A stretch of 41,168 nucleotides of DNA from Bacilli bacterium (GTDB lineage: Bacteria > Bacillota_I > Bacilli_A > JAJDGJ01). This document shows, one piece after another, positions 1 through 7,787 of this stretch. How positions within the stretch are numbered: position 1 is the first letter of the stretch; the number at the start of each line of letters is the position of its first letter. The translations under genes were made by a program, and so were the position numbers. The stretch is taken from assembly GCA_031289255.1 (NCBI GenBank), contig JAITPW010000071.1, forward strand, positions 1 through 41,168, read 5' to 3'. The notes beneath the pieces were generated by a model, which made no database searches, had not been told where the DNA came from, and saw only the letters and a program-made list of their open reading frames with translations.

Positions 1-1225
1 CATCCTAGACAATGCTAAAAAATTATCTTATCAAGCTTTACGAGTTTTAGCATTTGCCTATACAAAAGCCTCTACCCAAAGCGAATTAGCTTATGAAGAA
101 AATTTAATATTTATTGGAGCTGTTGGCATGATTGATCCTGAAAAGGATTCTGCCCGTATTGCAATTGCTAAAGCTAAACATGCTGGTATAAAAACAATTA
201 TGATTACTGGCGATCATCCTACAACAGCATATGCCATTGCTAAGAAATTAAATATGATTGATCTTAATCAGGATGATCATCAACAAGTTATAACAGGTAA
301 ACAACTAGAAGAAATGAGCGATGATGAATTAGAATTAAAAGTTAATAATTATTGTATTTATTCACGCGTCAGTCCTGAGCATAAAGTAAGAATTGTCAAA
401 GCCCTCCAAGCTCAAGGTCATATTGTTTCAATGACTGGTGATGGTGTTAATGATGCTCCATCCTTGAAAACAGCTCATATTGGAGTCAGCATGGGTATCA
501 CCGGAACAGATGTTGCTAAACAAGCTAGTTCCATGATCTTAATGGATGATAACTTTGCTACGATTGTTTATGCTATTGAAGAAGGGCGTAATATTTATAA
601 TAAAATAAAACAAGCTGTTCTCTTTGTTTTAGCAACTAACTTTGGTGAAGTTCTGGCCATTCTGAGTGCTGTTTTGTTAGGATTGGGAACACCATTAGGG
701 GCTGTTCATGTTTTATGGGTTAATTTAATAGTTGAAAGTCTAATCGCTATACCAATCAGTATGGATATTAATGATGCTACTGTTATGAATGAAAGACCAC
801 GTCCAAAAAGTGAAAGTATTCTTGATAAATTGATAGTCCCAATCATTATTATTGCTTTATGTACAGGGGTATCAGTCTTTGGTGGTTACTACTTATGTAA
901 GCAATTAGGTTATACTCATACCTTATCTTCAAGTGTTGCCTTTGCAATAATGGCTATAGCACCAATGCTTTATGTTCTATCAATTAGAACACCTCATCTT
1001 TCATTACTAAAATCAAAACCATGGGAAAACTCAGCATTAGTGACTGCTATCATTATTGGAACTTTATTAAATATTATTTTAATTTATTCACCACTTAATA
1101 CCTTCTTTGATTTAGAACCACTATATCATCAACCCTTATTAATTGCTATCATTGGTATTATCATGCCCAGCATTATCTATGAAATTTATAAATTAATAAA
1201 AAAATTAACATTCAAAAAAGGCTAA
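1..1225 (+). CDS. Cation-transporting P-type ATPase, Ca2+-ATPase-like (5' end outside window)
   Basis: The reading frame is already open at base 2 and runs about 407 codons, so the ATG at 128 is internal. Visible parts are the end of the nucleotide/phosphorylation domain (TGDHP, then the hinge motif TGDGVNDAP) and the C-terminal membrane bundle of about six helices. The TGDGVND motif and an M5-like ATNFGEV segment fit the P2-type Ca2+-ATPase group, which pumps cations out of the cytoplasm using an aspartyl-phosphate intermediate. In the M6-like helix the usual N-L-V-T-D-G pattern reads N-L-I-V-E-S, so ion specificity is uncertain. The catalytic DKTGT and actuator domains lie upstream of the window. 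The gene ends at a hairpin shared with the convergent bacteriocin transporter. Confidence 0.9.
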   Translation, partial: ILDNAKKLSYQALRVLAFAYTKASTQSELAYEENLIFIGAVGMIDPEKDSARIAIAKAKHAGIKTIMITGDHPTTAYAIAKKLNMIDLNQDDHQQVITGKQLEEMSDDELELKVNNYCIYSRVSPEHKVRIVKALQAQGHIVSMTGDGVNDAPSLKTAHIGVSMGITGTDVAKQASSMILMDDNFATIVYAIEEGRNIYNKIKQAVLFVLATNFGEVLAILSAVLLGLGTPLGAVHVLWVNLIVESLIAIPISMDINDATVMNERPRPKSESILDKLIVPIIIIALCTGVSVFGGYYLCKQLGYTHTLSSSVAFAIMAIAPMLYVLSIRTPHLSLLKSKPWENSALVTAIIIGTLLNIILIYSPLNTFFDLEPLYHQPLLIAIIGIIMPSIIYEIYKLIKKLTFKKG

Positions 1226-1246
1226 TCATCATCGATTAACCTTTTT
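1215..1246. terminator. Bidirectional rho-independent terminator
   Basis: AAAAAGG-C-TAATC pairs with GATTA-A-CCTTTTT around the loop ATCATC, with one C/A mismatch. A-rich and T-rich flanks let it work on both strands. It lies between the convergent ATPase (+) and bacteriocin transporter (-) genes and overlaps the ATPase stop codon. Confidence 0.75.
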
Positions 1247-1248
1247 CT

Positions 1249-1878
1249 TTACTTTAAATAATATATCTTATTACACCATCTAGCGACTTCTTCATCATGA
1301 GTTACAATTATTAAAGTTTTATTTAGTTTACTAAGATAAGCTAATAATTTTAGAATAATTTGTTTATTCTTATGATCTAATGAACCAGTAGGTTCATCTG
1401 CTAAGATAATAGCACTGTCTCTTAATAAAATACGGGCTATCGCAATTCGTTGTTGTTCGCCTCCTGATAATTGATAAATCTTATTATTTAATTTATCTTT
1501 AAGACCTACTATTTCTAAAACATTAAGAATTTGTTTCATTTTCTTATTTTTATTACTACTATCCATAATTGATAACATTAAATTATTTAAAACCGTCTCA
1601 TCTTCAATCAAAGCAAAATTTTGAAAAATATAACCAATCTTATGCCGTAATAACTTTGTTTTCTCCTTATTTGATAAATGTTTTACTTCCTTATCAAAAA
1701 GTGTATAACTACCACTATCATAATCATCTAATAAACCAATAATATTAAGAATAGTACTTTTACCTGAACCACTTTCTCCCATAAAAGCAACACAATCACC
1801 TTGTTTAATAGAAAAACTAATATTATTTAAGATATTACTATCACCATATGACTTTTTGATATTCTTAAATTCAATCAT
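1249..1878 (-). CDS. Bacteriocin-export ABC transporter ATP-binding protein (lactococcin 972 type)
   Basis: A 209-residue single-domain ABC ATPase with all motifs: Walker A GESGSGKST (residues 34-42), Q-loop IFQN, signature LSGGEQQR, Walker B ILADEPTGSLD and the H-loop THD. It resembles the MacB/LolD-type ATPases that pair with FtsX-like permeases, and in this setting the family annotated as the putative lactococcin-972 export ATPase. Its ATG overlaps the stop of the membrane-protein gene (TAATG), which implies translational coupling and a joint complex. The likely role is energising export of, or immunity to, the peptide encoded two genes upstream. The family match comes from motifs and context; the exact function is inferred. 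Confidence 0.88.
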   Translation of the reverse strand: MIEFKNIKKSYGDSNILNNISFSIKQGDCVAFMGESGSGKSTILNIIGLLDDYDSGSYTLFDKEVKHLSNKEKTKLLRHKIGYIFQNFALIEDETVLNNLMLSIMDSSNKNKKMKQILNVLEIVGLKDKLNNKIYQLSGGEQQRIAIARILLRDSAIILADEPTGSLDHKNKQIILKLLAYLSKLNKTLIIVTHDEEVARWCNKIYYLK

Positions 1879-3848
1879 TATAAATTTTCTCCTTTTAAAA
1901 TATTACTAATACTTCTATTTTCAACTCTTTTTATATTAAGCGATAGAATAACCCAAGTTAATAAATAAAACAAGGCTAAAGCTAGAAAATATTTATAATT
2001 TAAAAAGCCAATCTTAGTTATTATTAAGAATAGCGATACTAATAGACCTGATCCTAGTAAGGCTACCAGCAAATAAATTATTAAATCTAAAAATCGTTCT
2101 TTAAAAGAATAGCCTAATATTTTTCTAATAAATAATTTTTTAGCATTAATACTAAAGTAAAGATTTATAATCATAATCATAATTATGATTATGCTCGTAT
2201 AGAAAACTATACTAACTATTCCTAAAGTAATTTTAAAATCAGCAACTATTTTTAATAACTTTTGATTATCATTATACAAATTGCTTAAGTATGTATAATC
2301 TCCTGTATGAGAAACCAATGAAGCATTATTAACTTTGTTTGCTAGTTCATTAAAATTACTTCCTAAATCATTATTAGGATTAATTTTAATATGCAGATAT
2401 TGATTATTTATCGGTATCATTTTTGTTAAAAAATCATCATTATAAACTCTAATAATGGTTTTGTCATAATAAGAATCACCTTTTAAACTCGTATTAGTAT
2501 TTACATAAACATTTTGATCTTGATAAGTGATAATACGACATTTATTACTTAATTGATCTTCTAAATTCAAATCACTATAAGAACATAATTCCTTTTTATT
2601 ACTTTTATCTAATTGATATGATGCTGGTATTAATAGTACCATATCATTATTCATGAGGATATTTTCACTTAATAATTTATCAATATTTAAAACCTTTAGA
2701 TAATTATAATTAACATCAATTATCCCATAATCAGCATGAAGATAAGTACTCGTATTGATTTTATTGACTATGTCTGAATTATCTAAATATATAAGATTAT
2801 TCTTCGTAAATTTCTGATATATTTCATTAAGATAAGGAGGCATTTTGCCCGATTTAATATAAGATGGATTATTCTGGAATATGGCATAATTCTTAGATAA
2901 AGGCCAATTAGCATTGGCGGTAATTAAATCCCAATTATCATTAGATTCTCCAAACAACATATAAGTTGCATAAGTTATCATAATAAATAATAATAAAACT
3001 ATTACTTTATAAATATTTAAGACTTTTAATAAGCCCTTTTTCCCCTTTAAACTATCGATACTAATAGGATTACTTACTTTTATAAGAAAAGGCCATAATA
3101 TCATCATATAAACAATAAAAACACTTATAATATAAAACAAAACACTACTAATACTTACTTTAAAAATAATTATTAAGATCATACTTGTTATTATAGTAAA
3201 GAAACTAACTAAGATAAGATCATTACCATAAAGATATTTAATAATCGACTCCTTATGACTATAAAGCTTTAATATATTCATCTTTTTTTGATTAAGTGTA
3301 TTAGTAATAAAACAATAAAGACCTTCAGCAATCAATATGAAAGCAAGCATTATTTGAAATAATGGTATAAAATAAGTGCCATAATCAGCATTAATTTCAC
3401 TTGCTAAAATATTATTCTTTTCAAAATCAATCTTAATTTTATGTAGATCATTATCTTCTTTAGTTATAAAATAGGTTCCTATTAATTTAGAAGAATATGC
3501 TTGTGGCAATTTATGCCATTTAAACCCCTTAAAAATTGTGTTTTTAACAAGCGTATTATCATCATAATTCTTATCAAAATCATTATTACTAAGAGTACTA
3601 ACATCAAAAGTATTCTTTTGACTAACAATCATATTATGATCTTGATCATAATCAATTTTAGTAATATTAACTAGTTTATAATTAAATAAATATTGATAAT
3701 CTTGTTCATTATTAATAATTACTGCAACATATTTACCATTATTTGTTCCTATTTCATTAATTTTATCCTGATTAGTACGGTATTGATAAATGATTGCTAA
3801 AAAGGAACAAATAATAAAAATAGTGATAAAAACTATTTTATTTTTCAT
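1878..3848 (-). CDS. Bacteriocin-associated integral membrane protein (lactococcin 972 transporter subunit)
   Basis: A 656-residue membrane protein: one N-terminal helix (about 4-20), a long extracytoplasmic segment, a cluster of helices around 160-300, a second large extracytoplasmic region (about 305-545), then three C-terminal helices. This layout and size fit the large bacteriocin-associated membrane proteins found in lactococcin-972 clusters, a distant relative of the MacB/FtsX fold. It sits between the precursor gene and the ATPase gene and overlaps the latter by TAATG. The start has a GGAG site nine bases upstream. It probably forms the membrane half of the export/immunity transporter. 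Sequence in these large loops is poorly conserved in the family, so the call leans on architecture and neighbours. Confidence 0.82.
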   Translation of the reverse strand: MKNKIVFITIFIICSFLAIIYQYRTNQDKINEIGTNNGKYVAVIINNEQDYQYLFNYKLVNITKIDYDQDHNMIVSQKNTFDVSTLSNNDFDKNYDDNTLVKNTIFKGFKWHKLPQAYSSKLIGTYFITKEDNDLHKIKIDFEKNNILASEINADYGTYFIPLFQIMLAFILIAEGLYCFITNTLNQKKMNILKLYSHKESIIKYLYGNDLILVSFFTIITSMILIIIFKVSISSVLFYIISVFIVYMMILWPFLIKVSNPISIDSLKGKKGLLKVLNIYKVIVLLLFIMITYATYMLFGESNDNWDLITANANWPLSKNYAIFQNNPSYIKSGKMPPYLNEIYQKFTKNNLIYLDNSDIVNKINTSTYLHADYGIIDVNYNYLKVLNIDKLLSENILMNNDMVLLIPASYQLDKSNKKELCSYSDLNLEDQLSNKCRIITYQDQNVYVNTNTSLKGDSYYDKTIIRVYNDDFLTKMIPINNQYLHIKINPNNDLGSNFNELANKVNNASLVSHTGDYTYLSNLYNDNQKLLKIVADFKITLGIVSIVFYTSIIIIMIMIINLYFSINAKKLFIRKILGYSFKERFLDLIIYLLVALLGSGLLVSLFLIITKIGFLNYKYFLALALFYLLTWVILSLNIKRVENRSISNILKGENL

Positions 3849-3873
3849 AAAAATATTCTCCTTTAAATAATAT

Positions 3874-3901
3874 AAGAAGTTGTAAAAAATTACAACCTCT
3901 T
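3874..3901 (-). terminator. Hairpin between bacteriocin gene and transporter genes (likely attenuator)
   Basis: On the minus strand AAGAGGTTGTAA pairs with TTACAACTTCTT (12 bp, one G-U pair) around a TTTT loop. It is followed by ATATTATT rather than a clean U-run. It lies 11 bases after the bacteriocin stop and ahead of the ribosome binding site of the membrane-protein gene. A partial terminator here would give more precursor mRNA than transporter mRNA, or could protect the 3' end of the short transcript. Confidence 0.55.
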
Positions 3902-3912
3902 AAAAATTAATA

Positions 3913-4206
3913 CTAGTAAATGTAATGATAATAAGCTGGTCTATCAGTAATACTTCCATAAGCACCAGAATTAGCCCACTTTCCTTTTACTACTTTTACA
4001 ATACCGCTATTCCCAGAACCCATTGTACATGAAGCGCCATGGGTTTTAGATTGGTGATAGTAATTAGACCAACACTTGTTAGATAAGTTTAGTTGTAGTG
4101 CTGATCCGTATTCCCAAGTTCCACCACCAGTTTTTACAGTTGTAGCAAAAATCGATGTACCGATAAACAACATAATAATTACAAATACAGGAATTATCTT
4201 TTTCAT
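3913..4206 (-). CDS. Lactococcin 972 family bacteriocin precursor
   Basis: A 97-residue secreted peptide. Residues 1-21 form a Sec-type signal peptide (Lys-Lys, hydrophobic core, ending SIFA), leaving a mature peptide of about 76 residues. The mature part carries the lactococcin-972 hallmarks: GGGTWEYG near its start, SNYYHQSKTH in the middle, a G-x-WA motif (residues 75-78) and an aromatic C-terminus YYHYIY. Lactococcin 972 itself is a non-lantibiotic bacteriocin that binds lipid II and blocks septum formation. I chose the ATG at 4206 because the AGGGGAG site lies nine bases before it; the in-frame ATG at 4215 directly abuts that site. Unlike lactococcin 972 as I know it, this one has two cysteines (C45, C60) that could form a disulfide. 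The target is inferred from the family. Confidence 0.9.
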   Translation of the reverse strand: MKKIIPVFVIIMLFIGTSIFATTVKTGGGTWEYGSALQLNLSNKCWSNYYHQSKTHGASCTMGSGNSGIVKVVKGKWANSGAYGSITDRPAYYHYIY

Positions 4207-4266
4207 AATAATCATCTCCCCTCTCCAGTAAAGGCAATAATTATATTAAATTAAATATCTGCACTT

Positions 4267-4295
4267 ATAGTAACATAAATATATAGGTATATCAA
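4267..4295 (-). promoter_or_regulatory. Promoter of the bacteriocin cassette
   Basis: On the minus strand a -35 box TTGATA (4290-4295) is separated by 17 bases from the -10 box TACTAT (4267-4272), with an upstream TG making an extended -10. Predicted transcription start is near 4260, giving a leader of about 55 bases before the ATG at 4206. No operator or quorum-sensing repeat was recognised beside it. Confidence 0.6.
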
Positions 4296-4392
4296 TATTA
4301 ACTATGTGTCTAAATAGTGAACGCTTTTAACTTGTTTCATCAATGATTATTTTATTATTAATTATTTTAATGCTTTTATTTATAAAATTTGA

Positions 4393-4398
4393 TAGAAT
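4393..4398 (+). promoter_or_regulatory. Extended -10 promoter for the glycosyltransferase gene
   Basis: TAGAAT preceded by TGA gives an extended -10. The -35 region at the 17-base position is weak (TGCTTT). The start codon lies 26 bases downstream, behind a strong AGAGGAGG ribosome binding site. Confidence 0.45.
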
Positions 4399-4423
4399 AT
4401 AACTATTAAGAGGAGGTTTTACT

Positions 4424-5509
4424 ATGAATATCAGTATTGTTACCCCATATACTAATACTCCCGAATTAATGCGTAATTTTCTCAATATCACAATTCCTAT
4501 TGTTGAGAAGTACAATTATGAGTTAGTATTAGTAAAAGACGATAAATGTAGTATTGAAATGATGAATGAGATTGAAGAGCTAATCAAAGATAAACCTAAT
4601 ATTAAGAATATTACCGATAAGATTGTCCAGGGTTGTTCTATTGTAAATAATCGTGGTGTTGATAATGCATCTCATGAACTAATTCTATTCATTAATAACG
4701 ATGTTTTCTTAAAAGATGACACCGCTGAATTATTAAAAGAGAAATTATTAAGTGATAATCAGATTGGGATCGTTCAAGCTCTATTACTTTATCCTAATAC
4801 TAATTTAGTTCAATCAACAGGTCATGTCTTTGGTGAATATTTTAATACTCATGCTTTAATTAATCGTGATTATCATGATGCCATTGTTCAAGAAGAAGCA
4901 CTAAGACAAGGCCTAACTAATGCCTGTTGTATGATGAAAAAAGCAACCTTTTATCAATTTGGTGGTTACGATGAAAAATTTTACAATGCTTGGGAAGGTC
5001 TTGAATTATCAATTAGAGTTGGTGCTGACGGTTATAAATTAGTCTATTATCCTACCGCAGTCGCTTATCACATTCAAGGAAGTTCTCGGGAAAGAATCTT
5101 TAGAAACCAAAGCTATCAAGATGCCTACTTTTGGCTTAAATCTAAACCAATTCTAAAAGTCGACTTTCATTTATTAATTATGAAACAACTTATGGCTCTA
5201 AACAATTTTGATATCAATTATGATTATCATATTATTAATTGTAGTGGATATTCCTTTGATCAATGGCAACCATTGCTAGATCTCTTAAAAGGTCATAATG
5301 AACAACATATTATTACCATTTATAATAAGAACGATCGTATTAAATTAGAAGAAAAAATAGCATTAGATATCTTATATTCTTATCCACGAGTAATCTATTT
5401 AACTGATAATTATTCTCAAATTAAAGGTAACCGTTATGTCTTTTCGCAAAAGAATTCAAAAAATGATATCATTATTGATATCAGCGGTAATGTTATTCCC
5501 GTTGAATAA
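4424..5509 (+). CDS. Family 2 (GT-A fold) glycosyltransferase
   Basis: A 361-residue cytoplasmic protein with a GT2-like N-terminal domain: a start of the SIVTPYTNT type, a nucleotide-sugar-binding core, and a DxD-equivalent FINNDVF around residues 88-94. GGYDEKF followed by WEGLELSIR corresponds to the acceptor/base region (ED/DxSxR-type motif) of rhamnosyl- and other GT2 enzymes. No transmembrane helix is seen, so it would act on lipid-linked or protein substrates from the cytoplasm. Residues from about 245 onward form a C-terminal domain I do not recognise. A strong AGAGGAGG site fixes the start. It stands alone, divergent from the bacteriocin cassette and convergent with the LCP gene, so donor and acceptor cannot be assigned; cell-surface glycan synthesis is likely. 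Confidence 0.82.
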   Translation: MNISIVTPYTNTPELMRNFLNITIPIVEKYNYELVLVKDDKCSIEMMNEIEELIKDKPNIKNITDKIVQGCSIVNNRGVDNASHELILFINNDVFLKDDTAELLKEKLLSDNQIGIVQALLLYPNTNLVQSTGHVFGEYFNTHALINRDYHDAIVQEEALRQGLTNACCMMKKATFYQFGGYDEKFYNAWEGLELSIRVGADGYKLVYYPTAVAYHIQGSSRERIFRNQSYQDAYFWLKSKPILKVDFHLLIMKQLMALNNFDINYDYHIINCSGYSFDQWQPLLDLLKGHNEQHIITIYNKNDRIKLEEKIALDILYSYPRVIYLTDNYSQIKGNRYVFSQKNSKNDIIIDISGNVIPVE

Positions 5510-5513
5510 AAAT

Positions 5514-5547
5514 AAAACACTTATTTATTTTACTAAATAAGTGTTTT
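5514..5547. terminator. Bidirectional terminator between glycosyltransferase and LCP genes
   Basis: AAAACACTTATTTA pairs perfectly with TAAATAAGTGTTTT (14 bp) around the loop TTTTAC. The stem itself carries the A/T runs, so it can end transcription from both convergent genes. Confidence 0.85.
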
Positions 5548-5556
5548 TACTAAGCT

Positions 5557-6906
5557 TTAATGTAAATCATTTACGGTCTTAGTATATTTTTGAACACTTT
5601 CAGGTTCTAATTCAACATACGATACTCCCCCATACATTGTCCCATACCAATCAAACTTATAATTAGTTGTATCACCTTTAAAAATATATACTAAAGCAAT
5701 TTGCATCATTTCTTTATGTGTTAAATTTGTTTTAACCATTGTCGATGTTTTCAAATAGACATTTGGCCATTCCCAAAATGGCATTTTTTTAACTTTACTA
5801 ATAATCCCTTTAAAAACCTCCTGTTGCCTTAAACCACGAGCAATATCACTATCACTTTTACGATGTCGAGCATATGCCAATGCCATCTCTCCATCCATAT
5901 GATAAGTTTTCCCTTCTTCAAAACAAAAGGCATTCATAACACTCTTAGAATTTTGTTCACAAAAACTATGAGTTGCTTTTAAATCAATACCATCAATTGC
6001 ATTAATGATTCCAATAGTATCATCAAAATTAATCTTAACATATTTATTAGTTTCAATATTTGTTAGTTTACTAACAGATGCCGTTGTACAAGCAATGCTG
6101 CCACCTTTATCTTGCCAATACATTGCTCCATAAACATAGGCATGGGTTATTTTATCTTTACGTTCTAGACAAGGTACTTCCGTATAAGTATCCCGAGGAA
6201 TACTAGCCATAATAATTTTTTCATCTTTCGAACTAGCATTAACCATCATAATGGCATCAGCTCGCACCTCAGAATCATCTTGCCAAGACCTTTGATCAAC
6301 CCCAATAACCACAAAATTCAATACTGGAGAAGTATTCTTAATTAAGAACAAACTTCCGGCAATGGATAATAATAATAATAAGATTACCAGAATAATACCT
6401 TTAATAAAACGTCTTTTCTTCTTCTTATAAACTTTCCGATCTTTTTGTTTAGCTTCTCTTTTCATACGATACTTATTACTTCTTCCATTATTACTATGAT
6501 TATTAATATCATTATAATATTTATCATTACTATCATGAGTTTCTCGATTTGGTTTTAAAGGTTTTCTTTTTGTTTTCCTTATTATTTCATCTTGAACGTT
6601 ATTATCACACTCATCAAGAGAATCATTATTATTAAGATATAGATCATTATTTATTTTTGAATTACTTTGAGAATCCCTAATCTTTTTTTTAGCTTTAAGT
6701 ACTTCAATCTTCTCATCTAATTCCGTTACTTTCATTTTATTAAAATCGATTCCTTCTTCATAAGAACGAGGAACAGTTTTTCTTTGATTATGATTAAACT
6801 TAAAATCACGATAATCATGTTCACTTTTAATATTGTCATAATCATTTTTTGTTAAATTACCACGATAAAAATTAATATCATGACCACGCTTTTTTTTCTC
6901 ATTCAT
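5557..6906 (-). CDS. LytR-CpsA-Psr (LCP) family cell-wall glycopolymer ligase
   Basis: A 449-residue protein with a long hydrophilic, Asn/Lys/Asp-rich cytoplasmic N-terminus (about 1-165), one membrane anchor (about 167-190) and an extracellular LCP domain (about 196-372). Typical LCP elements are VVIGVDQR, RADAIM, SIPRDTY, KITHAYVYG and the arginine-rich ALAYARHRKSDSDIARGLRQQ. LCP enzymes move undecaprenyl-linked polymers such as teichoic acid or capsule onto peptidoglycan. The ATG at 6906 is preferred over one 51 bases upstream because AGGAG lies eight bases before it and a promoter overlaps the upstream region. The cytoplasmic tail is much longer than the short tails usual in the family. 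The convergent glycosyltransferase may contribute to the same polymer, but this is only positional. Confidence 0.9.
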   Translation of the reverse strand: MNEKKKRGHDINFYRGNLTKNDYDNIKSEHDYRDFKFNHNQRKTVPRSYEEGIDFNKMKVTELDEKIEVLKAKKKIRDSQSNSKINNDLYLNNNDSLDECDNNVQDEIIRKTKRKPLKPNRETHDSNDKYYNDINNHSNNGRSNKYRMKREAKQKDRKVYKKKKRRFIKGIILVILLLLLSIAGSLFLIKNTSPVLNFVVIGVDQRSWQDDSEVRADAIMMVNASSKDEKIIMASIPRDTYTEVPCLERKDKITHAYVYGAMYWQDKGGSIACTTASVSKLTNIETNKYVKINFDDTIGIINAIDGIDLKATHSFCEQNSKSVMNAFCFEEGKTYHMDGEMALAYARHRKSDSDIARGLRQQEVFKGIISKVKKMPFWEWPNVYLKTSTMVKTNLTHKEMMQIALVYIFKGDTTNYKFDWYGTMYGGVSYVELEPESVQKYTKTVNDLH

Positions 6907-6925
6907 CCTAACAACTCCTAACAGT

Positions 6926-6931
6926 ATTATA
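6926..6931 (-). promoter_or_regulatory. Extended -10 promoter for the LCP gene
   Basis: On the minus strand TATAAT is preceded by TGG, giving a TGNTATAAT extended -10. No good -35 is visible. The ATG at 6906 lies about 20 bases downstream, with the AGGAG ribosome binding site between them. Confidence 0.55.
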
Positions 6932-6973
6932 CCAAAATTATGACATAGAGAAATCATTTACCCATAATTTCCT

Positions 6974-7003
6974 TAAAAAAACACACTTTAAACAAGTGTG
7001 TTA
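6974..7003 (-). terminator. Terminator after the ribosomal superoperon and its two trailing genes
   Basis: On the minus strand AACACACTT pairs with AAGTGTGTT around GTTTA, followed by a run of Ts. It overlaps the stop codon of the DUF2752-like gene. No comparable hairpin was seen between rplQ and that gene, so transcription may run through from the ribosomal operon to here. Confidence 0.8.
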
Positions 7004-7420
7004 CTTAAAAAATATTCTCTTTATGATACTATCTTCATTTAATATTAGCTTAGCACTACCAGGTATCCAGCCATTTATTCGTAATAAATATATTACGAGC
7101 ATTATGACAATAAAACTATAAATAAGTAAATTAATAAATTTCTTATTAAGCTTATTAATAGTTGTATGATAAATGTAAATAATTAAATAAATTGGAAAAA
7201 TAAAAACAGCCGGATGATGATAATAGGCTTTACTAAAATCTAATCTCAATAAAGCTTTACAAGCACTTAAAAACCCACATCCCGGACACGGTATCCCTAA
7301 ACCATCAAAGAAAGGACAAAACCATCCAATCTTAAAATATTCACTAATTATTAAAAAAGATAAAACTAATCCAATTAATATTAGATCAGTTCTTATCTTT
7401 ATTTTAATATCGTCCATCAT
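7001..7420 (-). CDS. DUF2752-like small membrane protein
   Basis: 139 residues with about three membrane helices and the DUF2752 hallmark GIPCPGCGFLSA (C45-P-G-C48-G, then C54), followed by the family's LRLDFSKAYYHHP segment. C35 just before the motif adds a fourth cysteine. The function of DUF2752 is unknown; the CPGCG segment could bind a metal or be redox active. The ATG overlaps the 3' end of the preceding DUF4234-like gene by 17 bases, so the two are co-translated. The stop codon lies in the terminator hairpin. Confidence 0.8.
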   Translation of the reverse strand: MMDDIKIKIRTDLILIGLVLSFLIISEYFKIGWFCPFFDGLGIPCPGCGFLSACKALLRLDFSKAYYHHPAVFIFPIYLIIYIYHTTINKLNKKFINLLIYSFIVIMLVIYLLRINGWIPGSAKLILNEDSIIKRIFFK

Positions 7421-7775
7421 TATTAGTCATATCAACTAAATAATTTATTTTATTTTGCATCAAAGCATAATAAACAATGGGTGTACACAGAATTCCTAGA
7501 ACTACCATTAACACCGTATCATTATTAGGGACAAGACCTTGTTCAACGTAAATATCATCCATAACAAGACAAGTCTTATACATCCAATAATAATAATATA
7601 TCCCACATGTTATAAACCCTAAGAGAATAATAACTATACCATCATGTAATAATTCTCTTTGATATATTCTTCTTATTTGATTTTGCGTTGTTACTATCCA
7701 ATAAATACTATATATCCCACAAGTTATTAAACATAATAGAATAACTGCTAAGACACTTCTTTTCCTAATAAACAT
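7404..7775 (-). CDS. DUF4234-like small membrane protein
   Basis: 123 residues with three hydrophobic segments. Two of them share a repeated pattern, LLCLITCGIYSIYW (around residues 13-26) and LLGFITCGIYYYYW (around 51-64), which is the L-x-x-I-T-C-G-I-Y-x-x-Y-W signature of DUF4234. The repeat suggests an internal duplication. Function is unknown. It begins 12 bases after the rplQ stop and overlaps the DUF2752-like gene, so it is probably expressed as a tail of the alpha operon. The ribosome binding site (AGGA) is weak. Confidence 0.75.
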   Translation of the reverse strand: MFIRKRSVLAVILLCLITCGIYSIYWIVTTQNQIRRIYQRELLHDGIVIILLGFITCGIYYYYWMYKTCLVMDDIYVEQGLVPNNDTVLMVVLGILCTPIVYYALMQNKINYLVDMTNNDGRY

Positions 7776-7787
7776 ACAATCTAATTC

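Noticed and set aside
4327-4515. 62-codon minus-strand frame upstream of the bacteriocin gene
   Set aside because: It overlaps the start of the glycosyltransferase antisense and its promoter, and has no ribosome binding site or family resemblance.
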